A stretch of 64,000 nt of DNA from Tildeniella nuda ZEHNDER 1965/U140 (GTDB lineage Bacteria > Cyanobacteriota > Cyanobacteriia > Leptolyngbyales > Leptolyngbyaceae): NCBI GenBank assembly GCA_019358895.1, contig JAHHIG010000005.1, forward strand, positions 62,001-126,000. The letters run 5' to 3'. Position numbers and translations under genes: made by a program. Position 1 is the stretch's first letter; the number at the start of each line of letters is the position of its first letter. The notes beneath the pieces were generated by a model. That model searched no databases, was not told where the DNA came from, and saw nothing but the letters and a program-made list of their open reading frames with translations. Below, piece by piece: positions 27,940-35,857 of the stretch.

Positions 27940-28746
27940 TTAATAATTACAGTTGGCTGTGGTGCCGCCGTTTTGAATGCAAAGCTGACCGAGCGATCGA
28001 CTGGAATCGTTACGCGCCATCTTGGAGTACAAAACCGCCATCGGTCGTCGCCTGCCACCAGCCAAATCCAAGGGTCCTGTACCCATCCTCAACGATGCTT
28101 TTGTTGTGTCGAGTGGGATAAAGGGCTGCGGTGGCGGATAGTAAGCATAGACCCTGACTCCCATCTCAAAGGAAAACGGCACCGTTGGAGTTGGGGGAGA
28201 CGGCGCATAGCCCGGTGTGCGAAAAACCTGCATGACATACTCTGGCGTGCAGTCGCCATCCACATCCACGCGAACAAGGTCGGTCGCAGCAGCGCTCACA
28301 CCTGGATACGTAGAACACGATGCTGTGGAGTAGAGTGGACCACCAGTCGGGCTACCTGAAGCTGCACCAAACGAGTTGATCGCGTTACTGGCGGTAGTGC
28401 CATTAATAGCACCCACCGTTCCAGGCAGCTCAGTCAGTTGGTAGGAGCCGCGTTCAACCAGCAGGCGGACGCGATCGATCTCTCCCTGAGCGACCTGGTT
28501 TGCTTTTTCAACCTTGCGCGATTGAATGCGGCTGGCAGTCGCAAGCATGATAGGCGGCGTAATCGCTACGACCGTGAGCGAAATGATCACGATCGCCACC
28601 AAGCATTCAATAATCGTCAGCCCTTGCTCTGCGGGTTGCGATCGACGATTGGTTGTCAAGCGCGATAGCGCCCATCGAGACACTAATTTAGACGGTTGCG
28701 ATCGCTCAGTAGATCCACTGGCAGACCGGGTTGAACTCACTCGCAT
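27940..28746 (-). CDS. hpsB: Hormogonium polysaccharide secretion pseudopilin HpsB
   Basis: I take ATG 28746 as start (268 residues, MRVSSTRS...), because the open frame upstream of it overlaps hpsA and has no family similarity. The leader precedes a variant pseudopilin motif, QGLTIIECLVAIVIISLTVV, with Leu where Phe is usual. A DVDGDCTPEY segment near the middle resembles a calcium-binding DxDxDG loop. It starts 34 bp after the hpsA stop. Confidence 0.87.
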   Translation of the reverse strand: MRVSSTRSASGSTERSQPSKLVSRWALSRLTTNRRSQPAEQGLTIIECLVAIVIISLTVVAITPPIMLATASRIQSRKVEKANQVAQGEIDRVRLLVERGSYQLTELPGTVGAINGTTASNAINSFGAASGSPTGGPLYSTASCSTYPGVSAAATDLVRVDVDGDCTPEYVMQVFRTPGYAPSPPTPTVPFSFEMGVRVYAYYPPPQPFIPLDTTKASLRMGTGPLDLAGGRRRPMAVLYSKMARNDSSRSLGQLCIQNGGTTANCNY

Positions 28747-28780
28747 GGCACGATGCTCCAGGATGGTTATTTCGACGGGA

Positions 28781-31700
28781 TCAGGATGGGCACCTGGCAT
28801 CAGGGAAGAGGGCATTCGGCAGCGCCAGGCAGAGGTTCCGAATATACGGATCATTCGCGGCGGGTTCTTGATAGAACTCGTTACGGTCTTTCGTTGCGGT
28901 GACAAAGCGTGCGGCGGCTGGTCCGGCTGGAGACTTCTGTAAGGCAACATCGTAACCCCAGAGACGAGCGGGCGGGCTGTAGTACGTAATGCGCTCATTG
29001 CCCGCAGTGGGCGTTGTACCAGGCTCCCAAACCTGTTGGTCAAAGGGACCTGTAGCGTAGTTGCTAAAGTTGAGCTGCAAGAAGGAACCTGCAAACCAGA
29101 GGCGATCCCAGCCTTCCAGGAAGCGAGGGAAGTTGTGCAAACCACCGTAAGATTGCCCGCTCTTGGACGGAATCAGCCCACTAACGACGATCGTGTTAAC
29201 GCGAGTGTTCTCAGCGTCCTGTCTCGTCCGACTATCATTGGCGATGTTGTAGTAAGCGCCGCCAACTTGAGCATTGGAATATGGAAGGGGCATCAGTGGC
29301 TTTCCACTCAAGGGCGAAGCGCCAGGAGTTGCAGGAAGCAGTGGAGGAAGCAGCGGTTGTTGGCTTGCCGGACGCGAGTCTATTTGCGCTTGAATTGCCA
29401 AACCATCCCCATTACGTGAGACCTTAATTGGCGAGAAGATGTCATAGGGGTTCTCTCGCAGCCAACCCCAGGCAGTGGCACCTCCCACTGTCGGAGTAGT
29501 GGGCAAATTGTTTGAAGGACGGTTCTGGTTCAGGAAGCTGGTTTCTCTACCATTAACGCAGCCCCGTCCGTACAGAGCGCTGGCGGTGGTGGTATAAACG
29601 CTGGCACCGCCGCTGTTGCCTGCACTGACCCGATAAGGAAGGAAGCCCGCAGGGAAGGCAAAACCGGAGTCTGTCCTGTTTCGCCCCTCGTACGTTGAGG
29701 GGATGAGCGTCGCGTTGCTCCCATCGCCTGCACTCATGAACGTGTCGAGGACACTCCCATCGCAGAAGGTGTCGGAAATAATCGAGATGGCATCTGCCAG
29801 AATTTCGGATGGTCGCCAGCGATCGCCATCGCGATCGGCAAAGGCATTTTCCCGGTCTGTACGACCATAGAAATCAGTTTCGTTGTAGCTACCGTTCGGC
29901 AACTGTTGCTTAAACTCTTCCAACCGAGCACCAACAGTGTCGTCTGCCCCATCCTGATGGAGGTTAAAGTTCCCCATGATGTAGAGCGGGTTATCGGTAA
30001 AGAAGGAGAGTCCACGAATGTTGTCTTGAGCCGGAACGCTCGTACTCGCATGACGTTTGAGCTGTGAGCCATTCCGTAAGCGAAAGCCGTACGGGCGACG
30101 ATCCGGGTCAGGCACACCGTCCACTGGCTTCTTCGAGATCAGCGTATTGGTGATGACCTCTGGATCAGTTTGCAATGCAGGGTCGGGACTTGCGGCGTTG
30201 GTATAAGTGACGGATGCCGATCCTGGACGATTGATGGCATCTTCTCGCACAGCGTCTTCGCGGAAGGCATACACAATGCCGCTAAGAGGTAGCCAAACAT
30301 CACTTGCATCAGTCACGGGCAATGAGGCGAGGTTTACCGTTGCGTTCACTTTTGTACGACGCAGCATCCCCAGGTCAAAATCTGTCACCCGTGCAGGCAG
30401 CCATTCGCGTCCGTTGAATAAAGCCCGATCGAGGAACGGTATCACAGCCGTTATTCCTGTCACCGCAGTACCGTTGGGTGCCGTAATACGATTAGGTGGC
30501 GTGTTTTGCGCTACGGCGGAGACACTAGACAGAGTTGAAATAGGCAGTTGCCAGGGGTTGTTGTTGGAAATGGCAAACGGATTATTGGCAGTGACAAAGC
30601 CTCCTGTATTCGGCAGTCTCCGGGGCTGAAGAGCAAGCCTTGCCACCGAGAGATCAGCTAGAGGATTGCCAAACGTTTTGTAATTGTATGTTAGTGAATT
30701 GGCAGATTTTAGATCTTTGAATTTAATGGGTTGCTGTATGCCAGCAGTGACAGGATCAAGATCATCCGCCGCATCTACGACATAACCCATGTCTCTATAA
30801 CGCGGAATGATCGGTGCTGTGAGAGTGTCAACTGGATTGTATGTCACCGTTTGGTTGGCGGCGCTGATGTAAGCATCAGTAATGTAGGGTTCTGCCCAGG
30901 GTTGTAGTGCCGCTGGTAGGATGTTGCTGGCACTAGCAGTGGGTGGAGTGCCAACAAACGTAGAGGCAACAAGCGGATAGGTAAGCCGTCCTGTTGGCTG
31001 ACGATGGTCAACATCATCTTCCCAGTTCACAGCACCACCACCACTATTATCCTTCAGGTTGCCAATGCCAACGCCATCAGGAGCCACAGGCGTTGTTAGC
31101 GGTGGTGTACCTGTTGTAATTGTGGCACCGCCAGTGTCTTCAACCGCGCCCAAATGGCTGTGTGACACCTCTGGAAAAAGGTAATAGAGGGCGGGCCATT
31201 TCGGTGCTACCGAGGCGGACAGGTACGGGTAGCCGTTGTTATTGAGAATTGTACCCGTTGGAGTAGCCGTGTAGGGGTAGAGATCATAGCGATTCAGGTT
31301 AGTCTGAGAGGTCGCTACTCCTGCCTTGAAGGCGAAAGCGGAGGTAGCGCTCACGCCGAGCGACGACTTGCGTGGCGTATCTGCGGAAAAGACAGAGGTT
31401 GCACCTGCTGTACCGTCGACCTTTGGAATGTATCTCAGCGTGGTCAAGGTGTCTGGTGAGTTTGGGGTAACAAAATCTCCAGCCGTAGTACCAGGAATAG
31501 TAGGAGGTGTAGTGGTATTCCCTGCCTCAAGTCCATTGCGTGCCGGAAACCCTACATCACCAGGATAGTCGCGCACTGCGCCGGGAGGAATGACGGTGCC
31601 ACAGAGCCGAGACAGCGCCAGCCGCGAAATGCTGACCGTTGGATCAACTTCAAACTTGGAAATGGTTGAGCCTGGGGCGATCGGTCCAGCATGGGCGATC

Positions 31701-34700
31701 GCGCCTTTTTCGCCCGTTTGTTTTCCGGTCGGGTCGTTGATGGCAAACACGTTGGGGTCGCAGGCAGACGACCAGAGATTAAGCTTGCCCTGGATTTGTG
31801 CTACGTACGGGTTGAAGTTCCAGGTATTAGCGGCTGGAGACGGACGGAAGCCAAAGGTACGATCGCGCCGGAGTTGGAAATAGGTGAAGATTAGCTCGGC
31901 GAGGCGATAACGGGGATCGTTACTGGGGTTGATGGTGGAGTTGGTAGCGGCAATGTACTCCCGCAGTTTACCGAGGTATGCCTCCGCTGGAACGCGATCG
32001 TAGTCCCGCGCATTGTAACTAGCAATATCAAATGCGCCGTTCGGGTCGTAGCCATAGGTTGCCAATCGTCCCTTCGGCAAGACTTCAAAGTTGCCAGCCG
32101 CTTCATTGACTGTGCCATCCATCAGCTTGTAAAGGTCGCCCACCAGCGTGGTCATAATCGGCGAACCTTGACCGGGGCGAATCACATCGTTCTTAAAGTT
32201 GGTGGGGTCAAACCGCTGGACGCGATCGACGTTGTACGCCAACATACCCAATGTGCAGGCTGCTGTATGAATGTAGGTTTTGTCAGCAATGCTGAGATTG
32301 TCATAGCCAACTGCATTTAAGCGCACCAGCGTCCGTCGCAGGTTTGAAAAGTTCCCCCACATCGCAAACTCAGGATCAGGGTGAATCTGACCCGCCTCTT
32401 GCGTGGGTGGAAACGCGCCCGTTTTTGTATCACTAACGTGGTCGCCTGCAAACTGCGCCAGGTTTAGTAGCGCAATCCGTAAGGGGCTGCTGGCATCCGC
32501 AATATCGGTGAGGAATGTTGCTTTGTTGCCGCCAGGAGAATCAAACTCCCAGCCATCCGTACCACGACCGTTGAAGAAATCGGTCATCAGCGCGGTATCA
32601 ACTGTGCTCGGGTTGTTGTTATTGGCAGGGTCAACACCTGTTGCGGTGCTATCGACAAACACTGTCGGCACAAAGTTCAGCGACTGCTGTAGTGTCAGCG
32701 GTGAGCCGGGATGCACTACGCTTGCCATGCACGCAACCGGATAGTCCTTGTCAACTGCTGCGTGATAAACAGCAGTGCTTTGAACGGCTGCCAAATTGTC
32801 GCGTAGCGCCCGTCGCTGCCGAGCTTCATGAGTAAGGGTCGTAGAGTGCGTTGGATAGAGAGGATCACCCTCATCATCACTCTTATCTGGGTCTATGACG
32901 TTGGGGTCAGTCGAGTTGACATATAGGTTGCTTCGCAATTGACGGTAATCGCCGTTACCGATCGTTGCCGCACCGTTAATAACTGTGGGTACAGGTGCGG
33001 CGGTCTGAAGGTACGTCTGCTCTTGTGCATCATTGGTAACCGAAGCTGGACGGTCTTGAGGCGTGACCCAGCCGTAGGTATTGCCTAACTCCAAACGCTG
33101 CCCTACCAGCACTCGCAAGCCCTGGAAGCGCGCGCGACGTTCCCAGTAGCCATCCAAGCCCAAGTTGGGTGTGTCACCGGGCTTGGCGTTCGGGTCATTC
33201 TGAGCCGTCAAGGAGGGATCGGCGGGAAGGGTAATTGTGCCGGGTGTAACAGAAACGTTGTCGCTGGCGGCAATCAGGTCGCCAATTTTCTTGCCTGCTG
33301 GAATTTGTACCTGGTCGCTGTACTTTTGCTTAGGACCGTAGCGATCGTCTGCCCGATAGGTATCATCGACATAGGGCGCAGACTCTGTACGGTTAAAGAT
33401 CCGCTTTTTCAGATTGCTGGTGTCATAAGTTGCAACCCGCACACCCCGATTGTTTGTACCAGTTCGTGGTTTGTAGCTGTTGTCTTCCTGAATTTTGAAC
33501 GGATCAATCGAGATATTGAAGGGACTGCTGCCGTTAACCGAGTCGGTACCAGAATCGAGCGTTTGTTTACTAGGATTTAGTGGGTCAAAGTTCTGGTTCC
33601 AGATGTAAACGAGGCTGCTGCCGCCATAGTTGTTGTTACCAACCAGCCCACTCACTACCTGCCCCTGAAAATCCTGTCCGTTGTTGGCGGTAGGGGTGAC
33701 ATCTGTGACCGTAATTTCCGATGAAGACTCGTACCACAGGCAAGAGTTCGGTGCGCTAATTAAGTAAGCGCTGAAGCTGTTGTTGCCAATGATCAGGTTG
33801 CCCTCGGTATGCATCGCCCCGTTCCACTGAAACGGCGGACCCGGAAAGATCTCCAGGTCGTTGCGGAACCAGGCTCCCCACTTGTTGCCCCGGTTGAGCA
33901 CCCGGTCTTGCTGGAACTCCAGAGTGGCGAAGTTAGCCGTACCACCCTCTCTGGTGACACCGTCAGGCAGTACAAATGCATCCACCTGAAAGTTTCGACG
34001 CAAAACGGCGGTGTTACTGGTGTCTTGATACCAACCCTGCTCAACGCTAGAGCCACCGCTACCCGAGCCACGGCATCCAGCAGCGCTAGGCGAGTTGCTC
34101 AATGGACCCGTGCGAGCGTAGGGTACGGGCGATCGAGGGTCAGCGCCAGCGATACCCCTTGCCTTGTCAGCATCGCTAAGGGCAACCAAACGCTGCCACC
34201 CCTGCGTGATGTTGTTGCCAGTGCCAGTGTTGGGTGGAATCGAAAGAGCGATCGAGTAGACGATCGTGGCATCAACCGTGCCATCGCCATCGGTGTCTGC
34301 CCGGAAGCCCCAGGCGTTATCAGGCGTACCATCGCCATTGCTATCAAGCCGTCCAGTGGCAAACCCGTTGCCTGTACCCCACGCCAGTTCATCGGGCAGT
34401 GTGTAGGGATCTAGACCGTTAAGGCGTAGTGGACCCGCTGGCGCAGAACCATTGAGAGAGGTTCCGGGGCTGGTATTGAGCAGCATTGATGCTAGAAAGT
34501 CCGTTGACGGCACACCACCAGGGTAGCGGGTGTCTTTCGTGGAGTCGAAAAGAAATTCGATTTTGGCGCGGGCACGATCGACCGCAGGGGTTGCCGCATT
34601 GTAAATGACGCGGTTCTGCGTTTCGTTGATGGTGCGTGTGCTGGTGTTAAAGGCGCGGTAGCTCAGGGCACCTGCTGTTAACGACACAATGAGAATAAGT

Positions 34701-34867
34701 AAGATGGTGGTTGGCAACACGAAGCCTGCCGTCGATCGCGTGTTGCGGTTGGCAACCAGGGCAGTCCGCAACAGCCACGCCATGAATGCCCGACTTATCT
34801 GACGAGCGAGGCGGGTAGCCTGCCTGAAAAGGGTTTGAACAGCCTTGGCTAATTTACGGTCTGACAT
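28781..34867 (-). CDS. hpsA: Hormogonium polysaccharide biosynthesis protein HpsA
   Basis: This is the largest gene in the window, 2028 residues. An N-terminal basic stretch is followed by a pilin-like hydrophobic segment (AGFVLPTTILLILIVSLTAG, about 47-66), so the protein is probably membrane-anchored or exported with its bulk outside. Two DxDxDG-type calcium-loop motifs lie near the N-terminus (DSNGDGTPD about 173 and DTDGDGTVD about 190). The rest is Asn/Thr/Pro-rich with no repeats long enough to define a domain. In Nostoc and relatives HpsA heads the hps operon and is needed for normal hormogonium polysaccharide. It is first in an hpsA-hpsB-hpsC-gspH operon here. Confidence 0.9.
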   Translation of the reverse strand: MSDRKLAKAVQTLFRQATRLARQISRAFMAWLLRTALVANRNTRSTAGFVLPTTILLILIVSLTAGALSYRAFNTSTRTINETQNRVIYNAATPAVDRARAKIEFLFDSTKDTRYPGGVPSTDFLASMLLNTSPGTSLNGSAPAGPLRLNGLDPYTLPDELAWGTGNGFATGRLDSNGDGTPDNAWGFRADTDGDGTVDATIVYSIALSIPPNTGTGNNITQGWQRLVALSDADKARGIAGADPRSPVPYARTGPLSNSPSAAGCRGSGSGGSSVEQGWYQDTSNTAVLRRNFQVDAFVLPDGVTREGGTANFATLEFQQDRVLNRGNKWGAWFRNDLEIFPGPPFQWNGAMHTEGNLIIGNNSFSAYLISAPNSCLWYESSSEITVTDVTPTANNGQDFQGQVVSGLVGNNNYGGSSLVYIWNQNFDPLNPSKQTLDSGTDSVNGSSPFNISIDPFKIQEDNSYKPRTGTNNRGVRVATYDTSNLKKRIFNRTESAPYVDDTYRADDRYGPKQKYSDQVQIPAGKKIGDLIAASDNVSVTPGTITLPADPSLTAQNDPNAKPGDTPNLGLDGYWERRARFQGLRVLVGQRLELGNTYGWVTPQDRPASVTNDAQEQTYLQTAAPVPTVINGAATIGNGDYRQLRSNLYVNSTDPNVIDPDKSDDEGDPLYPTHSTTLTHEARQRRALRDNLAAVQSTAVYHAAVDKDYPVACMASVVHPGSPLTLQQSLNFVPTVFVDSTATGVDPANNNNPSTVDTALMTDFFNGRGTDGWEFDSPGGNKATFLTDIADASSPLRIALLNLAQFAGDHVSDTKTGAFPPTQEAGQIHPDPEFAMWGNFSNLRRTLVRLNAVGYDNLSIADKTYIHTAACTLGMLAYNVDRVQRFDPTNFKNDVIRPGQGSPIMTTLVGDLYKLMDGTVNEAAGNFEVLPKGRLATYGYDPNGAFDIASYNARDYDRVPAEAYLGKLREYIAATNSTINPSNDPRYRLAELIFTYFQLRRDRTFGFRPSPAANTWNFNPYVAQIQGKLNLWSSACDPNVFAINDPTGKQTGEKGAIAHAGPIAPGSTISKFEVDPTVSISRLALSRLCGTVIPPGAVRDYPGDVGFPARNGLEAGNTTTPPTIPGTTAGDFVTPNSPDTLTTLRYIPKVDGTAGATSVFSADTPRKSSLGVSATSAFAFKAGVATSQTNLNRYDLYPYTATPTGTILNNNGYPYLSASVAPKWPALYYLFPEVSHSHLGAVEDTGGATITTGTPPLTTPVAPDGVGIGNLKDNSGGGAVNWEDDVDHRQPTGRLTYPLVASTFVGTPPTASASNILPAALQPWAEPYITDAYISAANQTVTYNPVDTLTAPIIPRYRDMGYVVDAADDLDPVTAGIQQPIKFKDLKSANSLTYNYKTFGNPLADLSVARLALQPRRLPNTGGFVTANNPFAISNNNPWQLPISTLSSVSAVAQNTPPNRITAPNGTAVTGITAVIPFLDRALFNGREWLPARVTDFDLGMLRRTKVNATVNLASLPVTDASDVWLPLSGIVYAFREDAVREDAINRPGSASVTYTNAASPDPALQTDPEVITNTLISKKPVDGVPDPDRRPYGFRLRNGSQLKRHASTSVPAQDNIRGLSFFTDNPLYIMGNFNLHQDGADDTVGARLEEFKQQLPNGSYNETDFYGRTDRENAFADRDGDRWRPSEILADAISIISDTFCDGSVLDTFMSAGDGSNATLIPSTYEGRNRTDSGFAFPAGFLPYRVSAGNSGGASVYTTTASALYGRGCVNGRETSFLNQNRPSNNLPTTPTVGGATAWGWLRENPYDIFSPIKVSRNGDGLAIQAQIDSRPASQQPLLPPLLPATPGASPLSGKPLMPLPYSNAQVGGAYYNIANDSRTRQDAENTRVNTIVVSGLIPSKSGQSYGGLHNFPRFLEGWDRLWFAGSFLQLNFSNYATGPFDQQVWEPGTTPTAGNERITYYSPPARLWGYDVALQKSPAGPAAARFVTATKDRNEFYQEPAANDPYIRNLCLALPNALFPDARCPS

Positions 34868-35453
34868 GATAGCTGCTTCCTGCGACTAGGCGAGAGGTTG
34901 GACTGAACTCACAGAGTGAGCAAATGGGCATTACAGAGGGCAGAGTGAGGGGTCTCTGCAAAATGATAGCGATCGCTTTTTGTTAAAGACTCACAAATTT
35001 CTGATGTAGATGCTCACTATGTAACAGTTCAAACAGCCTGTAATCAACCGGGAAGCCACGAGTTCGACCGAAGTAAAGAGAGATAGCAATCAGCAAATTA
35101 TCAGCAAATTAACGGAGGGGTAGCCAGTACACGTACCTTAGTAAACACGTACCTCAGTAAAAACGTTCATTCAGCCAGAATAGTTGACGTTGTCTTGTAT
35201 GGTATGTTTTGCAGATTGCCGCTTCACGAAAGCTTTACCAACTTAGGACGAAGAGATGCATCAATAGTACCCACGTGAGTGCCTGAAGCGATCGGGACTT
35301 CAAACATTTTTTGACCAGTGGTCAAATCGCTTCAAATGCTTGGCTCAAAAAGATTGCTTGAAACCAGCAATCGGGCAACCCTGAGGGATCACCCGATTTT
35401 TTATGACACGTTCCTTACGAACAGTGCTCATTGTAACTAGCCTGCCAGTCACC
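34868..35453. other. Intergenic region upstream of hpsA with an orphan plus-strand terminator
   Basis: The 586-bp gap holds the hpsA promoter region on its left and a plus-strand rho-independent terminator on its right (35370-35402) although no plus-strand gene precedes it. A TTTGACC-AGT-GGTCAAA dyad lies at about 35309-35325. A short plus-strand RNA ending at the terminator would explain the signals, but no promoter was assigned. Confidence 0.45.
35370..35402 (+). terminator. Rho-independent terminator without an upstream gene
   Basis: Stem ATCGGG (35370-35375) / CCCGAT (35392-35397) with an inner CCC/GGG pairing and six T from 35397. It lies downstream of no plus-strand gene; the facing gene rpmB is on the minus strand, for which the T-run would be on the wrong side. 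Confidence 0.65.
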
Positions 35454-35690
35454 CTAAAACTTATTGAGATTGATGCCTGCTTCCTTGGCAAAGACACCGA
35501 GACTCTTATGCTCAAGGGTTTTGATTGCTTTTGTGGAAAGCCGTAGCTTCACCCAACGGTTGCCCTCAGACCACCAGATCCGCTTCCACTGCAAATTCAC
35601 TTCTTGCACTTTCTTGGTTCGACGGTGGGAATGGGAAACGGCGTAGGCATTGTTTGCCTTTTTACCAGTGAGTTGACATTGACGGGACAT
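35454..35690 (-). CDS. rpmB: 50S ribosomal protein L28
   Basis: The 78-residue basic protein begins [20 protein letters not shown], the signature of L28 (C-x-TGKK), and continues [20 protein letters not shown]. It assembles in the large subunit near the E site. Length is normal. It is monocistronic, between hpsA and htpG on the same strand. Confidence 0.95.
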   Translation of the reverse strand: MSRQCQLTGKKANNAYAVSHSHRRTKKVQEVNLQWKRIWWSEGNRWVKLRLSTKAIKTLEHKSLGVFAKEAGINLNKF

Positions 35691-35776
35691 AGCAATCTCC
35701 GAAGTGTGCGTCTACGAAATAGGTAACCAGTTCACTATTGTATACAACTAACTGAAAATCAGGAAGTAGGAGACAA

Positions 35777-35840
35777 AGATCCCCGACTTCTGCATTCAAT
35801 GCAGATTGAACTGGCTGAGCCGTTCAGAAGTCGGGGATCT
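35777..35840. repeat. Inverted repeat of the GATCCCCGACTTC type after htpG
   Basis: AGATCCCCGACTTCT (35777-35791) and AGAAGTCGGGGATCT (35826-35840) are perfect 15-bp arms around a 34-bp loop holding a smaller TGCATT/AATGCA palindrome. This sequence is a frequent dispersed hairpin in cyanobacteria. Located 18 bp past the htpG stop, it may stop or stabilise the htpG transcript. Confidence 0.85.
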
Positions 35841-35857
35841 GGCAATGATTTCTCCCC

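Noticed and set aside
28747-29145. N-terminal extension of hpsB
   Set aside because: The open frame extends upstream over the hpsA coding end, but the pseudopilin leader begins near ATG 28746 and the extension looks random.
33809-34414. 201-codon plus-strand open frame opposite hpsA
   Set aside because: It is antisense to the well-supported hpsA frame, with no family similarity; a composition effect of hpsA codon use.
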